A program made the translations under genes and the position numbers. DNA of 64,000 bases, taken from Smittia aterrima. Taxonomy: Eukaryota > Arthropoda > Insecta > Diptera > Chironomidae. A model generated the notes under the pieces. The model ran no database searches. It was not told where the DNA came from and saw only the letters and a program-made list of their open reading frames with translations. Each line of letters begins with the position of its first letter. The first letter of the stretch is position 1. The DNA lies in NCBI GenBank assembly GCA_033063855.1, contig CP093830.1, positions 744,854 to 808,853 of the forward strand, written 5' to 3'. Below, piece after piece: positions 1-14,100 of this stretch.

Positions 1-3000
1 CAGATTTTTGAAACTTTTGCTCTCTTGGATCCCTTTGCGAATAAATCTCTCGCCCAGCAACTCCCATCGCGCTTTTTCTGAAAACTTTTTTGTTTTGAAA
101 AGGAAATCAGCCGAAAACGCAAATTTGAAGAAAATCTTCTTTATTCCCATCATTTCTCTTGAGATTGACCCGCTCAAATCATCCGCCCCGAGTGGAATCA
201 ACATAAATTATGCTGTTATGTTTACATTTCAAAGATTTCTTCGTGCGAGCTTCTCTGGGAAATTGTCGTTGCAAAGGCTTTGTTAGGGGATCGACGTGTT
301 TGTCGAGAATAAACCTTTTGTGAATATCTTTTATCTGCGGCTCTTCACGTATTGACTGATTGGTGTTAGGAGATTCTTTCTCGTTTTATTTGAGGAATAT
401 TTCAGCGAAACCTCAAGAGAATAAGCAGGGAAATCATATTTTTAGCCGATTAAGGATAAATATAAAATCCTTTTGAAGGTTCACGTTGCTAACGTTTCCT
501 GAGACCTTTTGACTGTCCTCGCTTTCATTTTCAAAAGAAAACAATCTGCAATGCGAAACGTTTCTTATTCTTCAAGCGCTCTTGCCATTCACCCCGAGAT
601 TGAAATCAATGGAAAGCTTTCTTTTTCTCTTCTCAAATTGTTTTTCTGCTGCCAACTTTAGATCTTCTTATGAAAAAAATAAATAAGAATTTCAACTTTT
701 ACTGAGTCGTTTGGAGTTGTTTCTTTTCAAGTCACAAAATGGCTAAAAATTGCATGGAAATCAAAAATTAATGTCAGCTTGAAAGTTTAACGTCGATAGC
801 TGTCACCAGACACGAAATAATATTTTTTATATCAGTTGAGTGTGAAACATGCGATGATGTAACATCGTCACCATAAAAAGCTCGAAACATTTCTGTTTAA
901 CAATTAAATTTATCTTTTCACCGATATGTGACAAAAGCTCTCCCTTTCTGTCTCTCTCTCTCTTTTATATTATTCCCACCGTCAATAACATCTGTATCAG
1001 GACATTTAGTCACACAGACTAAGGCACATCCTCTCATATCGTGTTTTTATGTATTGTGTCATGTGTCACAGCGAAGCACATTGCCGTCATCATAATTTAA
1101 TAGACACATCCGAGAAAGATTGCCGAATAAAGTCAAAGAAATCACGTCGAACAAAACCGCTGAAAACCAATTTCGTCAGAGTTGACTTTTTGATTCTCGC
1201 TTGAAGAAGTCTCATTAATAAATAAGTGATTAGTTTGAGAAATTATTTTAAATTATGCAGGAAAATCGCATAATCCTTAGTTTCAAATGGTCACCCCAAC
1301 ATATCTCTAAATTAATATGAAACATAATCTGCTGGTGACTCGTCATGGACCCGATTTGATCAGAATTTTATATGAGCTCGTATTCGACATAAACAGTCGG
1401 AGAGCAAAAGAAATTATGCAGAAGATTTTATTTGTCGTGATTTAGGACTGGAGATGAAGAAAAAAATGTTTTTTGATGGTATCCGATGAATTCACCAAGC
1501 GAGAGCCGAGAGGACGAGCAATTTTCCAGATAATATAGAAACTCATCACGTTGAGAAAAGCTTACGAGAAAAAAAATGTGTGTCAAAGCTTCCCCTGGAA
1601 CGAATCGAGAGAGAGAAACGAGAAAGTTTTTTTTGGAAAGATTTTGCGCAAATTCTACGCGAAAGCTTTCCTCAGCATATTTTCATTTCATTTAAATGTC
1701 TTCTTGCGTAATGTTTTTGCTTTCTCCATCGAAGCAGCTTTGGTTTAATTTTTTATGGCCGAATGTTTATCTTATGAGATGACAGAAACAGAACGGCCCC
1801 TAAATTCTCAAAATAAAAATGAACTTCTTCCTTCAAGGCGATACGATAATGAAGATAAACATTTGATGTGATGATGTAACGAGAGCAAGGAGTTTCTTGC
1901 AGAAATAAGAACATCGCGCACACAACCGAATTAAGACGTGCAGAGATAACAAACGACAACAAGGTCAAATAGGAAATTTACAGTTGGATATGGAGCACAA
2001 TGCTTTGTCTTCTCGAGAGAACAATCTTCTTCTTTTCTCATCTTCATAATTGTCAAGAGCGATCAAGCAGCATTGTTACATTTCTCTCTCGTTGCGACAC
2101 AGCAAACAACATTAGAAGAGGAGTAAAGCGGGGTGGGCTTATGTTTGCTAGTGTGAGCAAGTAAATAAATGGAGCAACGGAACTTTAATGCCTTTTGCAT
2201 TTTCGCACAAAGAAGAGAAAAGCAACTTAACGAAAAACGTTGGAGGAGTGTGATGTTAGTCAGTGCTAGAAAAATAAATTATCTGCCCCATTGGCCGACC
2301 CACTGTCCACTATTATGATCTTCAAACATCCTTCATCCAATTAAGTTACATTCTCGTCTAAACAAGCGTTACCGCACTTCACTGAGAAAAGGCTAAAATA
2401 TGGAAGCCAACAAACAAAACTGTGATAATCATGTGAAAATGGCTGCAGAGTGCGAGAAAATAAAAAAATCTGTTACGCAATGGTATTTTGGCTGATCTGA
2501 TGAAGCCATAAAAAGCGTTCTCGTGTTCGGCGCATTGTTCACACGGCTGGCGAAACGACATGGACATAAATCTCACGTTCAAAAAGGAAATTGTGTGCGT
2601 AGCAACACTTAATTACTCGGCCCGCCACTATCGAGGCACTTTAGCAATCTCCGCTGATTTTTAATCGCTCCATATTTTTTGCCTTCGGGTGTCAGGTGAA
2701 AAGGGAAAGAAATATGTTCACGGCGACAGTTGGGAAGCGCTCTTTGCAATTCACAATTAGCGATTTTTCGGGGAAAAGGTGCAGAATCAAGAATTCGACT
2801 CCTAATTGAGTGCTGAAGCTAAAACGCCCTTGCGAAACGAACCATTAAACATTTTCATCAGGCAAATTGTCCGGTAATCTGACATGAACAAGTCGACTAG
2901 CAGATTGCTCGTGAAATTAACGAGACTTTTAAAGGTTCATTGACTTGAAAACTAATAAACAAGTTGATTGCCCGTTGAACTTTAATGAATTTACGAATCA

Positions 3001-6000
3001 AACAAAGAGCTTTTAATCTTCTTCATGAATAAATTTCTTCTTTCTTTGTGGAAAATGCCAGCAGACAAAGTTGAGTGATTAGAGCATCAATTAGAATCCT
3101 TGTTACGAGAGTGAAACTTTAGATTCTTCTCGTTTGATAATTTTCTCACTTTTCATTCACGACAGACGAACTTCAAGCTTTACAAATTGATGAAGATGAT
3201 TGAAGTACAATCGAAAAAGAAAAGTTAGTCTTTCGCTTAAAAGTGTCTTGTCTCTGGCGAAATGAAAATTTTACGAAAGTTGTTGAAACTTAAAGTTCAG
3301 CTTTGTCAAGCTAAAGTTGGTAACTTTTTCCGACTTTTATCACAAGTGCACACACACTCAAAGATTGCTTGAAACCAACCAACCCCGAGATAAGAAACTT
3401 TGCTAATAAAAGTAATTTAATTCTCGGTTTCAGCTTTTTCTTGTTACATTAGGATTGATGGCAGTTCTCTTCACAGCACAACAACAGCATTTTCGCTAGA
3501 AGTCTCGCATGCAAAGCACATAAAACGAAGTAGTTTAAGTTGTTTCATTCAGCATTCTACAAACCCCAAAGCTATTTTTTTCATCATTTTCTTGCTCTGT
3601 GAGTGGAAATCGTTTTACCACGAGTTGCGGAAAAAAGGGGAGAAAAAAGTTTGCACGTCACAGCTTCGTCTCATAGAATTTTTTTTCCTCACAAAATTAG
3701 GAGAAGCTTTCATTGCTTGGCCAAAGTAAGTTACAAGGGCAAGCCGAGATAGCCTGAAGGCCGAAAGCGACGACAATAAAAGAGCGGAAGCGATTTTTCT
3801 CCCTTGGCCGTATGTTCACTCTTATTTCTCTGATCTGATAACAATGTGACAAGAGGAAACTTGACCCACATTGGTTGGTCCAGAAGCTGCCCATTAATTT
3901 AAATCAATTAACCCAAAAGAATTGAAAGTGATCCATGTTTCGGTCGACTTACATTGTTCGATCCTTTTTTTACCACTGAATAGAAAATGCCATCATAAAT
4001 TTTCTGTAGCGCTTTGATGCCTATGATGTGAACGCTTCTTCTTTTCGTGTCGTCAAAAGATTCTGAGTTTATTTCTTCTACACTTTCCCTTTCAAGGCAA
4101 GTAAGTGGAATCTTTTTATATTATTCGAATCGTTTTTCATTAGCCCATCGCAACCGTCGGATGGCTCGTGGATGAGAGATGAGAGACAGATTCGCCATAA
4201 ATTTCATTCAGAATTTCTTTTACTTTATTGCCTTTCTTGGAAGCATAAATATGAAATTTATGGAGCGTTCTCGCTTTCACTTACAGTGGGAGATGTTTTG
4301 TTTCAACAAAATAAGTTTATTTGACGATACAATTTCCTCTTTTTTCTCGCTCTCGCTCCTTTGGGACTCGCTGATGAATTATGATGATGATTACTTTCAA
4401 TTACTTCAATTACACAAATTCAATTCACTTTCTTAAAACTTCCATTGGGAGTTGACGCCCGGTACGTGTCTGCGAAGAGTGTGTGTCTTCCAATTTGTAA
4501 ACAAATTTCGCAAATTGATTCCAGCGAGCACTTTTTAGTCTCCTTCAATTTCTTTCGTCGCTTTCGTCGGAGAACTCCGGAAAAAACAATTTTTTTTTTA
4601 TTGAAATTTAATTCGCATCAAACACACCCGAAAAGGAAAAGAAAAATGCTTTTTCATCTTCCACAGCGGATCTGCTTTCCATCACAAAATCTTTCTTCAG
4701 TTCCAAGGAGATATTCCTTTCACTTCGGCGATAAAAATATTTTCAAGAATACACTTTAATTGGTTTTGTTTTGCTTTCGCTCGCTCGGATTTTTTTGTTC
4801 TTCTCAAGTCGTGTGAAGGGTGGAAAAAGAGCTGGAGAAAGAGAACTTTTCTTCTTTGTCGCCAATAGATACGAAGTACTCGACTCTTTAAGTGGATCCA
4901 ATTCGCAATTTTCTTTCTTTCTCTCAATGACTTTAAAGCTCTTCTCCTTTTACAGCCTTTGCGAGACGAGCTCGAGGTCGAATCTTCATTTTTACACAGC
5001 GAAGAAAAACTCACTTAATTAAATTGAACGAAGGCGAATTCACTTCGAGACTTCGAGGAAACGAGACACTGCTTGTTTAGGACGAAGGAAACTAATAATT
5101 GTTTATCCGTTGGACAATCCTTTCTCGTGTTTCTCTAATGGCTAATTAGTCTTCGTTTTTCAGTAATTTTTCTTTCTTGCAATGAAATTTGTCTCATGGG
5201 TTGGGTTAACTGAAAAGCATTGGAATTTTTCTTTCACTACTCTCCACTCTCGAATTACCATGCTAAGTCTTCACAGAAACATCGCACTAAACTCTTTAAT
5301 CCAAGTTGGTCGAGGAGAATTAATTGGTTGAATTTCTTTTAGGACTTTTTTCTTTATTGTTTGAGGAGGAAAATTGTTATTTTTCACTTTTTTCCACTAC
5401 GAAAGATAGGATAGAACACACTGAAAGGCTCCCGAATTCCTTCCCAGTTATTGGTCGAATGAAGAAGCTTGGAAAATTTTCTTCCGATGGAAACTCGCGA
5501 GATGAAAGCTCTCTCAAAACATTGGATCTTTGATTGTGTTCGAGTCGTTTTTACGGGTGTGGCATTCAGCATGCAGCATCGAGCATCACTTAATTCTCCG
5601 AAACGAATCCTTCCAGCGAAAGCTTAAATCGTTCTTGTTGTGCTATGGTCAAAGCATTTGATTTACCTAATAAACTGGAAGGGATACATCGATGACGTCG
5701 GATTGGATTACATTTTGCGTCATTGTAAAAAGTTTAACAGTTAATTAAGAGGCACTGAGCTGTTAAAGTCTTTTAACGTCACCACAAAGCACTCGACGAA
5801 TGCCACTCGTGCTTTTAGCAAATAGACTAACGGAAAATTTTAGATTTCTCTTTTGATGCTCTTGATATCAAGAATTCAACTCAGCATCTCTGAAAAAAAT
5901 CTGATTTTTAAAGAAGAGAAGAAAATAATCTCAAAAATGGAATTTCTTTCCCTCTCACTTCACGTCTGCATGCATTCGGAATGTCAGTGTCCCTCATTCG

Positions 6001-7294
6001 TGAAATATGGTGTTCTCCTTCTTCTTTAACGTCGGTTTTGCTTTCCATGCAGATTCTCAATTCACCCTGAACCCTCTTTAAGCTCCTTTGACTAAAACAG
6101 ATAAATGGCGTGGAGAAGAAATTTTCGTCCAATACTGTTGAGTGTTCAATAATCAACATAAAAGCTTCGCTGGCGAATTCCTAATGAACGTTCGTACCGA
6201 GACGCTAAAAATCGAATTCATTATGTTGAGCGACGGGTGATGCTAATGAAACACTTTTCTCCATCAATCTCACATTTTTTATTCAATTTTCTCATTTCTG
6301 TCTATAATAAATTTTATGCTCTACAACTATCTTTTTAATATTATTATCGTCTCTTCCTTATTTCTCCATTTTTTGTTCATAAAAGTTTTATTTTTCCTTC
6401 CGTCTTCTCATTCTATTAAAAGTATAATCAGAGACATAACTTCAGACGAATATTTCCGCCGAGAACTGAGAAATTATCATTCAGAACACTAAAAAATACT
6501 CAGTTGAACGAGAAAATATCTTCAGTCTGCTCCTTGGAAACGTTTTAAAATTTCACTTCTATTTAAATTGAGTAACCTGCGAGTTGTTAGCTTTGTCTAG
6601 TTGGAAGTAAATCGTTTCCATTGTTTGTTTGAATAGAGAAGACACTCGGAGAAGTTCTAAAAGTTAGACGACAATTAAGTAAATAAGAATATTTTACAAA
6701 AGGATAATGAATTTATACCGAGAAGCAGGACAAGTCTCTGCACTAACTCAACATCGACAAAATTGACATAAAATTCTGTTTTATAGAATATCGACAAAGT
6801 TGTTTCATCCATTACTTCAAACGACTTTGAAGTAATTTAATCATTCGATCTCAGTTGGATGAATAAAAGAGTTTTTACATTTCTTCGATTTCATTTTCAC
6901 GATAAGACATTAATTTACAGCGAACATTCTCTGCGGATGTTTATTTTTGGGCTTTGCTTTCTTTTCTTCCCATCTGACTTCTTCCAAAACGAAAGAAAAG
7001 ATGGGGAGGCAGCGCTATCATTCATCGTCAATCGCTTTCGTATTGAACAAGGAATTTGTCTCGAATTTGTGTTTGACCTCGATTTTCTTGCTGTTTTCTT
7101 TGGTTCGATAATCTGATGATAAATATGGGACGAAAAACCGCATGCATATGGACAAGTATAAGAAAAAAATCTTTATAGAGCTGACAATAAAAAGCTCTGT
7201 AATTAATGGAAGAAGCTACCGCTTTTGCAATCTTCGCTGATCCACATCAACTGTTCTCATACACGAGAAACCATCGCACTACAGGATTAATCAA
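1..7294. other. non-coding region downstream of smash
   Basis: I see no exon-like reading frame with splice sites or a recognisable protein match on either strand in this 7.3 kb. Open frames here are short, AT-rich and composition-biased. A CT-rich run lies near 950-965. The region sits 3' of the smash gene and probably holds its 3' UTR end, intergenic DNA or an intron of an unseen neighbour. Confidence 0.6.
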
Positions 7295-10200
7295 TCACAC
7301 GCAAGAGAACTTGACGCCTTCTTCGTTGGAGAAGCAATTGTGACAGTGGAGACGACTGTTACGCACTCTCACGTCTGTTCCATTGATGTTTCCATCAGAG
7401 ATTGGAGTCTGACATACGCTGCACTTGAAACAATCGATGTGATAGAATAGTCCGAGGTTTTCAATGATCATTGCAGCCCCAGAGCCTAACTCATGATTGC
7501 AATACGAACAAAGCTTTTTACTCGACACGCTTAGAACATCCATTGATGGCAACTGAGGAACGGTTGGAGCTGTCATTTGATTGTGCAGCCCGTTTGGCGG
7601 TGGTTGCACCATCAATAACGGAGCATGGCTCGGTGGTTGCGTAATCGCTGGCATCTGTTTCGAGTCGAATATCGTGTATCTATGCGAAGAAAAGAAGGAA
7701 AAGGAAAATCGTTACATGCTTCGATAGACTTTTTCTCATTCCGAAACTCGTTGCAAAGTTTCATTAATCATTTGATGTAAAGAAATTCGCTAGATTCAAA
7801 AAATGTAAAAAATCTAATCGCCTGACAACAGCATGCCTAGGGCGTTTTTCTTCCGTGATCGATTATTTACCTTTTGTTCACGTTCACTCCTAGGCCCATG
7901 TTTTGCACACGTTGGGTCAATGTTTGAATTACTGATTCAGGAAGAGGCTTCCTAGACTTCAAATTGTTCAATTGCTCGATTCTTCTTTGTTCAGCTTCTT
8001 GAATGAGCCAGTGAGAGTTGAGTGACTGTTTCACAGGTTCTGACTTTCTGAACTGGACCCAGTCGTTTGTCAACTTTGGCTTCGGAACAGCACTGATTTG
8101 CATCAACGCATGTCGCGTCATGTTGCTGTAGATGTTGTTGTTATGGTGATGGTGAGTTGCTGGCGGTTGATAAGGTTTCGGGATTAGATTGCTGTGATTC
8201 AAGTGCATTTCGGATTTGCTTGAAGACGTCAGATCGCCTGGTAAATGATACGAAGATGAAGATGGCGTCGTCTGAATGCTTATTCCATTTTGATGCCATC
8301 CGAATTCCTGCAAATTAGGCATAGATTTACGATAATCGTTCACTGGATATGATGGCGTCTGATGATGATTGGGATGCACGTGACGATGGTGATTATTTAC
8401 GTTCTCGTAATGCACATTGCCATTAGTAAAATTGCCAACACTCGAAGCATCATTCAAATCTTGTAGCGATAAACTCGATGGATTGTTAGTCATCAGCATT
8501 TTGACGCCTTCATCGAGCTCACGACGCGCTAGATTTTTCCGCATAATTAAATTTTCGCGCTGTCGCTTTAACTCTTGCTGTTCGATTTGAAGTAGAAGCT
8601 GTTCGACCCGCAACACTTCCTGAAATTTGCGTCAAACAACACGAAAACAAAAAAGAAAATAAAGCGTGACTCTTGCGTGCAAACAAAGCGTAAAAAATTC
8701 AGTAAAATTATGTTCTCAAAGTACAAAACTAAACACAAATGGAAAAAGTTTGTCTACGAGAAAATGTGAAAAGATTCCCACCATGCAGAAACTGCATCAT
8801 CCGACACCAACACGCGAGACATGATGGAAAGCATTTGCATAATTTCTCCAAGCAATAGGAAAGCGAAGCGAATGCAAAAACTTTGCTCGCTTTAGACAAA
8901 TTTTAGAGTTTAGTAGAAGTTTAAAAGCTTATCTTCTTAACATGCAACTAAAAGTGATAGCGACAAAAAAAAGTTGATCGAGGTGAAATTTTTCCTGTCA
9001 TCATTCATGAGACATGCTCTATGAGGTGATAAACAGAGTTTTCCCAGAGTGATTTCCCTTCATGTCTTGCCATTTAACCTGCCACCATCACATTAACAAC
9101 ATAAAAACTATTTTCAGCATTCCTTAGGTTTAATGATTTGCCAAGTCAATGATTAATCTGTTTTATCAGTACCTGATGATCATCATCGAACGAGTCATGA
9201 TGATGATTGTAGTTAGAATACTTCTGAAAACATAAAATGAATGAATGTAAAATTATAAAATGAGTTAATGGTTCTGCTATCGCCAGATGTTAGGGGGAGA
9301 GTAAGAGAGATCATTCAAAAGAAAATGTTTTTACGAAAATGAATTTGAGATAGAGAAAGTTTTGCCGAAAACAATGATTCTTCTTAAAGAACAGAAATAT
9401 TAGTCACAAATAAGAACGAGATGAAGGAAATTAGACACCGACAACAGAAAATTTATGACGTTCGAGCTCACCTCCTGTTTACTGATCTGTTCTTCAAGTG
9501 TTTTAATTCTTGTGTCGTCTTCGTTAACTGTGTAGCTCGTAAAACTTCCACGCTGCTCACTCATAAGCACCGCTGAGCTCATTTCACCCAACGTTTGTTC
9601 CAACTCTGAAGAGGTTGACGAAGGTTCGCTACTTTGACGTGAATGATTGTCAGATAATCCCGAATCGCGGCTCTCGCCTAAGTGAAGGTCAAAATTAGGA
9701 AAACGAAAGCTATTGTAAATAATTAAAGGGAAATGTACCGTTGTCAGAATTCTCGTACAACCCAACTTTCTGGTAGAGTTGTTTCTCTAGTCGTTTTTCT
9801 TCCTGGAGAAGAGCTTGCATATCCGGAGGAGGAGCAATCGAAAGTTGCAAAGAATAATCGTCAAGTTCCTGTCCTTCAATTCCAAGGAAGCTCGAACGTT
9901 TATTTCGAATTTCTTTTTTGATTCTTTTCGTAGAGTTGATTCGTTTGAAATTATCGACATTGTCTCCGTTAACATCAATTTGTTCCTGGGCAGGGAGGGG
10001 CGGTGGCTTTTCTTTTGGCGGTTCCATGATTAAATACTTTGATTGATCAATTGGGAAAACCATTTCTGTTCCGTCGTCGACTCCAAAACTCTCATTGCTT
10101 TCAGCCATTGAAAACCGTGAGCTTTCGGATGACGTAGGAAACATTAGTTCAACGTTTTCATAAAGCGGAATTGGCATTGCTTTCTTCGGGGACTCATAGT

Positions 10201-13200
10201 ATGGCTCTCGCTTTCTAGGTACTGAATAGTGAGGTTCAGGTTTTTCCTCTGGTCCGTCGTCAACAACATTTTCATAAATTGGTTCCACAGGCTTCATGTT
10301 GACATTTAAATCCCCAGCGTAATCGTTTTTGTGCTCATTTGGCATCGAATCAACAATCTCGTTGTCAATTATTTTAAACGCCATGTCCAGAGCCTCTTCA
10401 ATCACCTAAAATATTCATTCATCGTTTTGCATTATTAATTTTTATCGCTTCGTCTGGTAACCTCCACTGAGTGTTTCAATTATTTTCACATTTCACCGAG
10501 AAAACTTTCCGCCCAACTTTTCCTTTGCGTTAATTAAATCATTCCGCCCACAGTTTCCAACCTACCCGCCGTCTTAATGATTTAATCAACAGCAAAACCT
10601 CCATCAATCTCGTGAGAGGGTGAGAAATATGAACAACAAAACGAGCAGAACCATTAATTCCAATCAGCCAAAAAAAAACTATCTGTAGTGCAAGAAATGA
10701 AGACGGAAAAGTTTTTTCTTGTGCTGCGTGCTTTGGGCATTGAAGAAATGTTAATTAAGCGAATTACTATTGGCAGTAGTTGCTAAAAGAAATAAGAGCG
10801 GAAGGGAGAGCGCGAGGTAAAAAGCCAACACCATTCTAACTGAGCCAACAAACTTTTGGTTATTTTAACATAATCAGAATTTCAATTATTATTTTGAAGC
10901 TTCAAAGTATTTACATTTCAACTTGATATTCTTATCATCTAGCATAAATACAATTTCTCTTTATTCTTTCTTCTACTCTTCATAACAGTTTTCAACTTTA
11001 ACTAATGGCCTCGAGCGGTGCTTGATTTAATAAACAGCAAGGATTGCACAATAAATAGAATTTTCTTTTTCAATTTCTTCGAGACGAGAGAATCTAACTT
11101 TGAATTGAAATTTCTTTTTTTAAAGAGTTTTCTACTTCCATGCCATAAATATTGAAATTCCCTCTCCTTTGGTCAAAAAATGTCAAAAATATTTTGCATA
11201 ATTTCAAGATTTTTAGTTCGAGACGTTCCACATCAGCAAACAACGAAAATGCTTTTCTTGCTATCTCGCATCATTGCACCATCTGGTTACGATTTCCATT
11301 TACTTTACATCATGCTGTCTGAACATATTTTCTTGCTATAATTTTCATTTGAACGGTTTTTGATTCTCTTGCAACAAACACCAAGTTTTAAATCTTGAAA
11401 GATCTTGATAAAGCCTACTTTAAAGATAAGTCCTAAAGCCACCAAAGTTTATTGTAAATTTAAGCATTAAAATTAGCAAAAGGATTTGAAGAAACATCGA
11501 ATGACAATTTATCGGTTGATTTTATCATCACTATCGTCCATCATGCCATCAGAAGACGAGCACAGCGAAAGCGCTGTGTCGATCGAATTGCTCTTTTCAA
11601 GCCCATTGATTTTCTGATGCTCAGAGCGATTGATTATGCATTCATAGACGTAGTTGTTATCCAATTGAACATCATCAAATTGCTGATGTTCTTCATCGAG
11701 CAAATTGCTCTGAATAAAATCAAGAATTGTGTCATTCGGAGTCTTCAAATCCTTGTCATTCAAGTTGTTAGTGGCGCCAGCCAGATCCAGAACCAAAACT
11801 GATTGCGTTTGGGTATCATCAGAGCAACTTACGCTAGACTCGTCGTCAATCATGTCCATTTCACTTTCATCCTTGACAATGTCAGGTTGAACTGCAGGTG
11901 CCACCGCTGTAGATTCACTAACATTCAGCATTGTGATTTTCTCTTGAATCACTTGCTGGAACTCATCAATTTGCTGCTCGGTTTGTTCGTCGGCTTGTGA
12001 GACGGAACACGAAACATCTGTCGTTTGAATGCCGCTGTCTTCGCGGTCTGTCGACTCCAAGGACTCATTATCATCATTTGCTGACAGCTTAGCCCCATTG
12101 TGGTTTTGAATCTCCGTCTGCTGCTTCATCTCAAATTCATTTTTCGCGTCTTGCACGTTTTTGAACTGAGTGTCGAGTAAACTTCGTTTCGGTTCGTCGA
12201 CGGGCGATGCAAGTTGATGCAAGCTCGACAAGCGATCTTTTAGCTTCGTCGATGTCGGGAGATCAACTTTCTTCGGTGGCGCAACGGTAACATTTGTAGT
12301 TGCCAGATTGCTACGCAAACTTGAAATGCGGTCTTTAATGCTCACAATCTCCGTGCCGAGTTTTGAAGCTGCCGAACTGGTACTCATGTTGCTGGCATCT
12401 TCTTTTTGCTCTTTCTCAAACAACTCGCGTCGCTTATGAATATCAACTTTTGGCAAATCCAGCTTAGCAGCCTTTGAGACACGCGTTTTGTAATCCTCGA
12501 TTGCATCATCGTAAGTGTAGTCTCTTTCACGTGACTCAAATGATGATCTGACGGTCTTTGTCTTAACAGACATTGAATAAGTACTGTTTGTCACGTCAGC
12601 CTTCGTTTCCGACTTCTCTTGCATTTCCTGATGCCCTGGCTTCTTATGAATGACATCTTTAATTAGTGCCGTTGAATGAAACTTGCTGCCATTGTTGTTG
12701 TTGTTGATGGCATCGTCAACTGCCATCGTGTTGGGTTGTAAATTATTTGGTTGCCTCTTATCTACATCATCTGCTTGATTATCACTCTGTAAAGATCATA
12801 AGATTTGGAGAAACAAAGGAGATTGTTTAAATGAATATTCGAAATATAGTTATTTACTTTCACGACAAAAAAAAATCTACCTCCCGAGATAGAGAGATGA
12901 AGAAAAGACAAATAAAAATCTCGCATACTCACATTCGTTAAAGATTTATCACTTGAATCAATATTTTCCGTCATTGATGGTGTTAGGCCGCTCATGTCGA
13001 TAGATGAATCCTCCTCTGCATAAATGGGAAGCGTTGAAGGTTTGCGACGCGATCCTCTACAAAAATGTTAACATTTCAAAATTTTAAAACTTTAGAAACC
13101 ACTTCAGTACTCACCTTTCTTCCATCAATTCATTGAAAGTTTTCGACTTGCGACGGTTACGATCGTGCTCTTCTTCTTCCAACTTTTTCACCTCAACGAC

Positions 13201-13927
13201 CCGATCGATGATGTGCTCGACTCGTTTTCTGCGTGACGACTTCCAATTATCTAGATTCTGTGTTGCGATCGTTATACGCATGACGAGACGAGTGAAAATG
13301 AAGTAAGCAACCATTTAGATGCGAACGAGGGTGAGATACCAATTTGAAGAAGTGGCAATAAGGATGAAAAAAAGGGAAACGAGAACAAGAAAGAATCAAT
13401 TAAGATGTTGAACGAATAAAAAAAGAGTGAAAATATTTTCCGCTGTGCAATAATTTTCCGAGCTCAATTGGCTATTCGTTGAGGCATGCGAGGGAAAAAA
13501 AACTTTTACTTCTTGACATGAGTGACTTACATTCTGCCAATCTTCGGGTTCTTCTTTGCGGTTAACTTCCTTGGCTTTTCGAACCTCTTCTGCCTTCTTC
13601 AGCTGCTCTTGTGCGCTTTGGAACAGATTGCTCGGTTTAATCGCCACGAACTGCATCGGATTCTTCGCTGGCTTTGGTGGAACTGCCCGTGTGACTCTTT
13701 CTTTTTGAATGTAATCGCTATGCTCTGTAGATATCTGTTGAGTTCAATGGATGAGAAAAATATAAATTCCATCTCAAATCTTTTCTTACTCTTCGACTCG
13801 TTCTCTGTCCATCGTTTCCATTCACTTCATTCTTCTCGTCAAATTCACTGGATCTGTGGCTGTCGAGCGTCTCGCACGACGAATATTGGCTACTTGTGTC
13901 CATCGCATCCGTTGAAGGCGATGGCAT
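7295..13927 (-). CDS. smash: smallish/LMO7-LIMCH1 family LIM-domain protein, long isoform
   Basis: Ten coding exons on the minus strand, in transcript order: 13927-13790, 13734-13531, 13257-13115, 13056-12933, 12786-11833, 10405-9739, 9677-9472, 9223-9173, 8619-7871 and 7679-7295. They join in continuous phase to about 1206 residues. The C-terminus is a LIM domain (residues about 1136-1194): Cys1136, Cys1139, His1159, Cys1162, Cys1165, Cys1168, Cys1191 and Cys1194 are all present, and GAAMIIE follows the first Cys pair as in vertebrate LMO7. Residues about 105-160 (EDWQNNLDNWKSSRRKR onward) resemble the conserved N-terminal block of LMO7/LIMCH1. The middle is low-complexity and probably disordered. 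The last three residues, SCV, fit a class I PDZ ligand. In Drosophila this family acts at epithelial adherens junctions with Bazooka and Src42A (established knowledge). The start at 13927 is the first ATG after an in-frame TAG, but upstream coding exons cannot be excluded. A 51-base in-phase exon (9173-9223) may be a cassette. Confidence 0.85.
11448..11453 (-). terminator. poly(A) signal AATAAA for smash short isoform
   Basis: AATAAA on the minus strand, 56 bases after the TAA of the readthrough exon and inside the intron of the LIM-containing transcript. Confidence 0.5.
11509..13927 (-). CDS. smash: smash short isoform lacking the LIM domain (alternative 3' end)
   Basis: The exon starting at 12786 stays open past the GTAAGT donor at 11832 and ends at a TAA at 11509-11511. 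On the minus strand AATAAA lies 56 bases downstream (11448-11453). Joined to the four upstream exons this gives about 628 residues: the N-terminal conserved block, then residues with PKVDIHKRRELFEKE and repeated KDRxSSL-type motifs, then an Asp/Ser-rich acidic tail. Removing the piece after 11833 restores phase-0 splicing to the exon at 10405 in the LIM-containing form. This is therefore a composite terminal exon formed by intronic polyadenylation. It could instead be a separate upstream gene with its own LIM-less product, but matched phases argue for one gene. Confidence 0.6.
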
Positions 13928-14100
13928 TGTTTCTTTCTTTATCGTTTCCGCCTATTTCTTCGTAAATTCTTTCCTCAATTTATCTCTCAATTCTTTTCTC
14001 TCTGGTTCACATCCAACTTCACAGCCAAATCATCGCTTGGCTTCGTTGAAACAAATTTATGATCGTTTCCTTTAAGTGCGAAGAATTTAATTCGGATCTG
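13928..14100 (-). other. smash: probable smash 5' UTR portion of first coding exon
   Basis: A pyrimidine-rich stretch ending in cttgcag sits just upstream (minus strand) of 14100, a good splice acceptor. From there to the ATG at 13927 the sequence is uninterrupted, with stops in the smash frame, so it reads as 5' UTR of an exon spliced to a distal leader. The reading frame crossing it (13987-14090) has no family match. The distal promoter is not identified. Confidence 0.4.
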
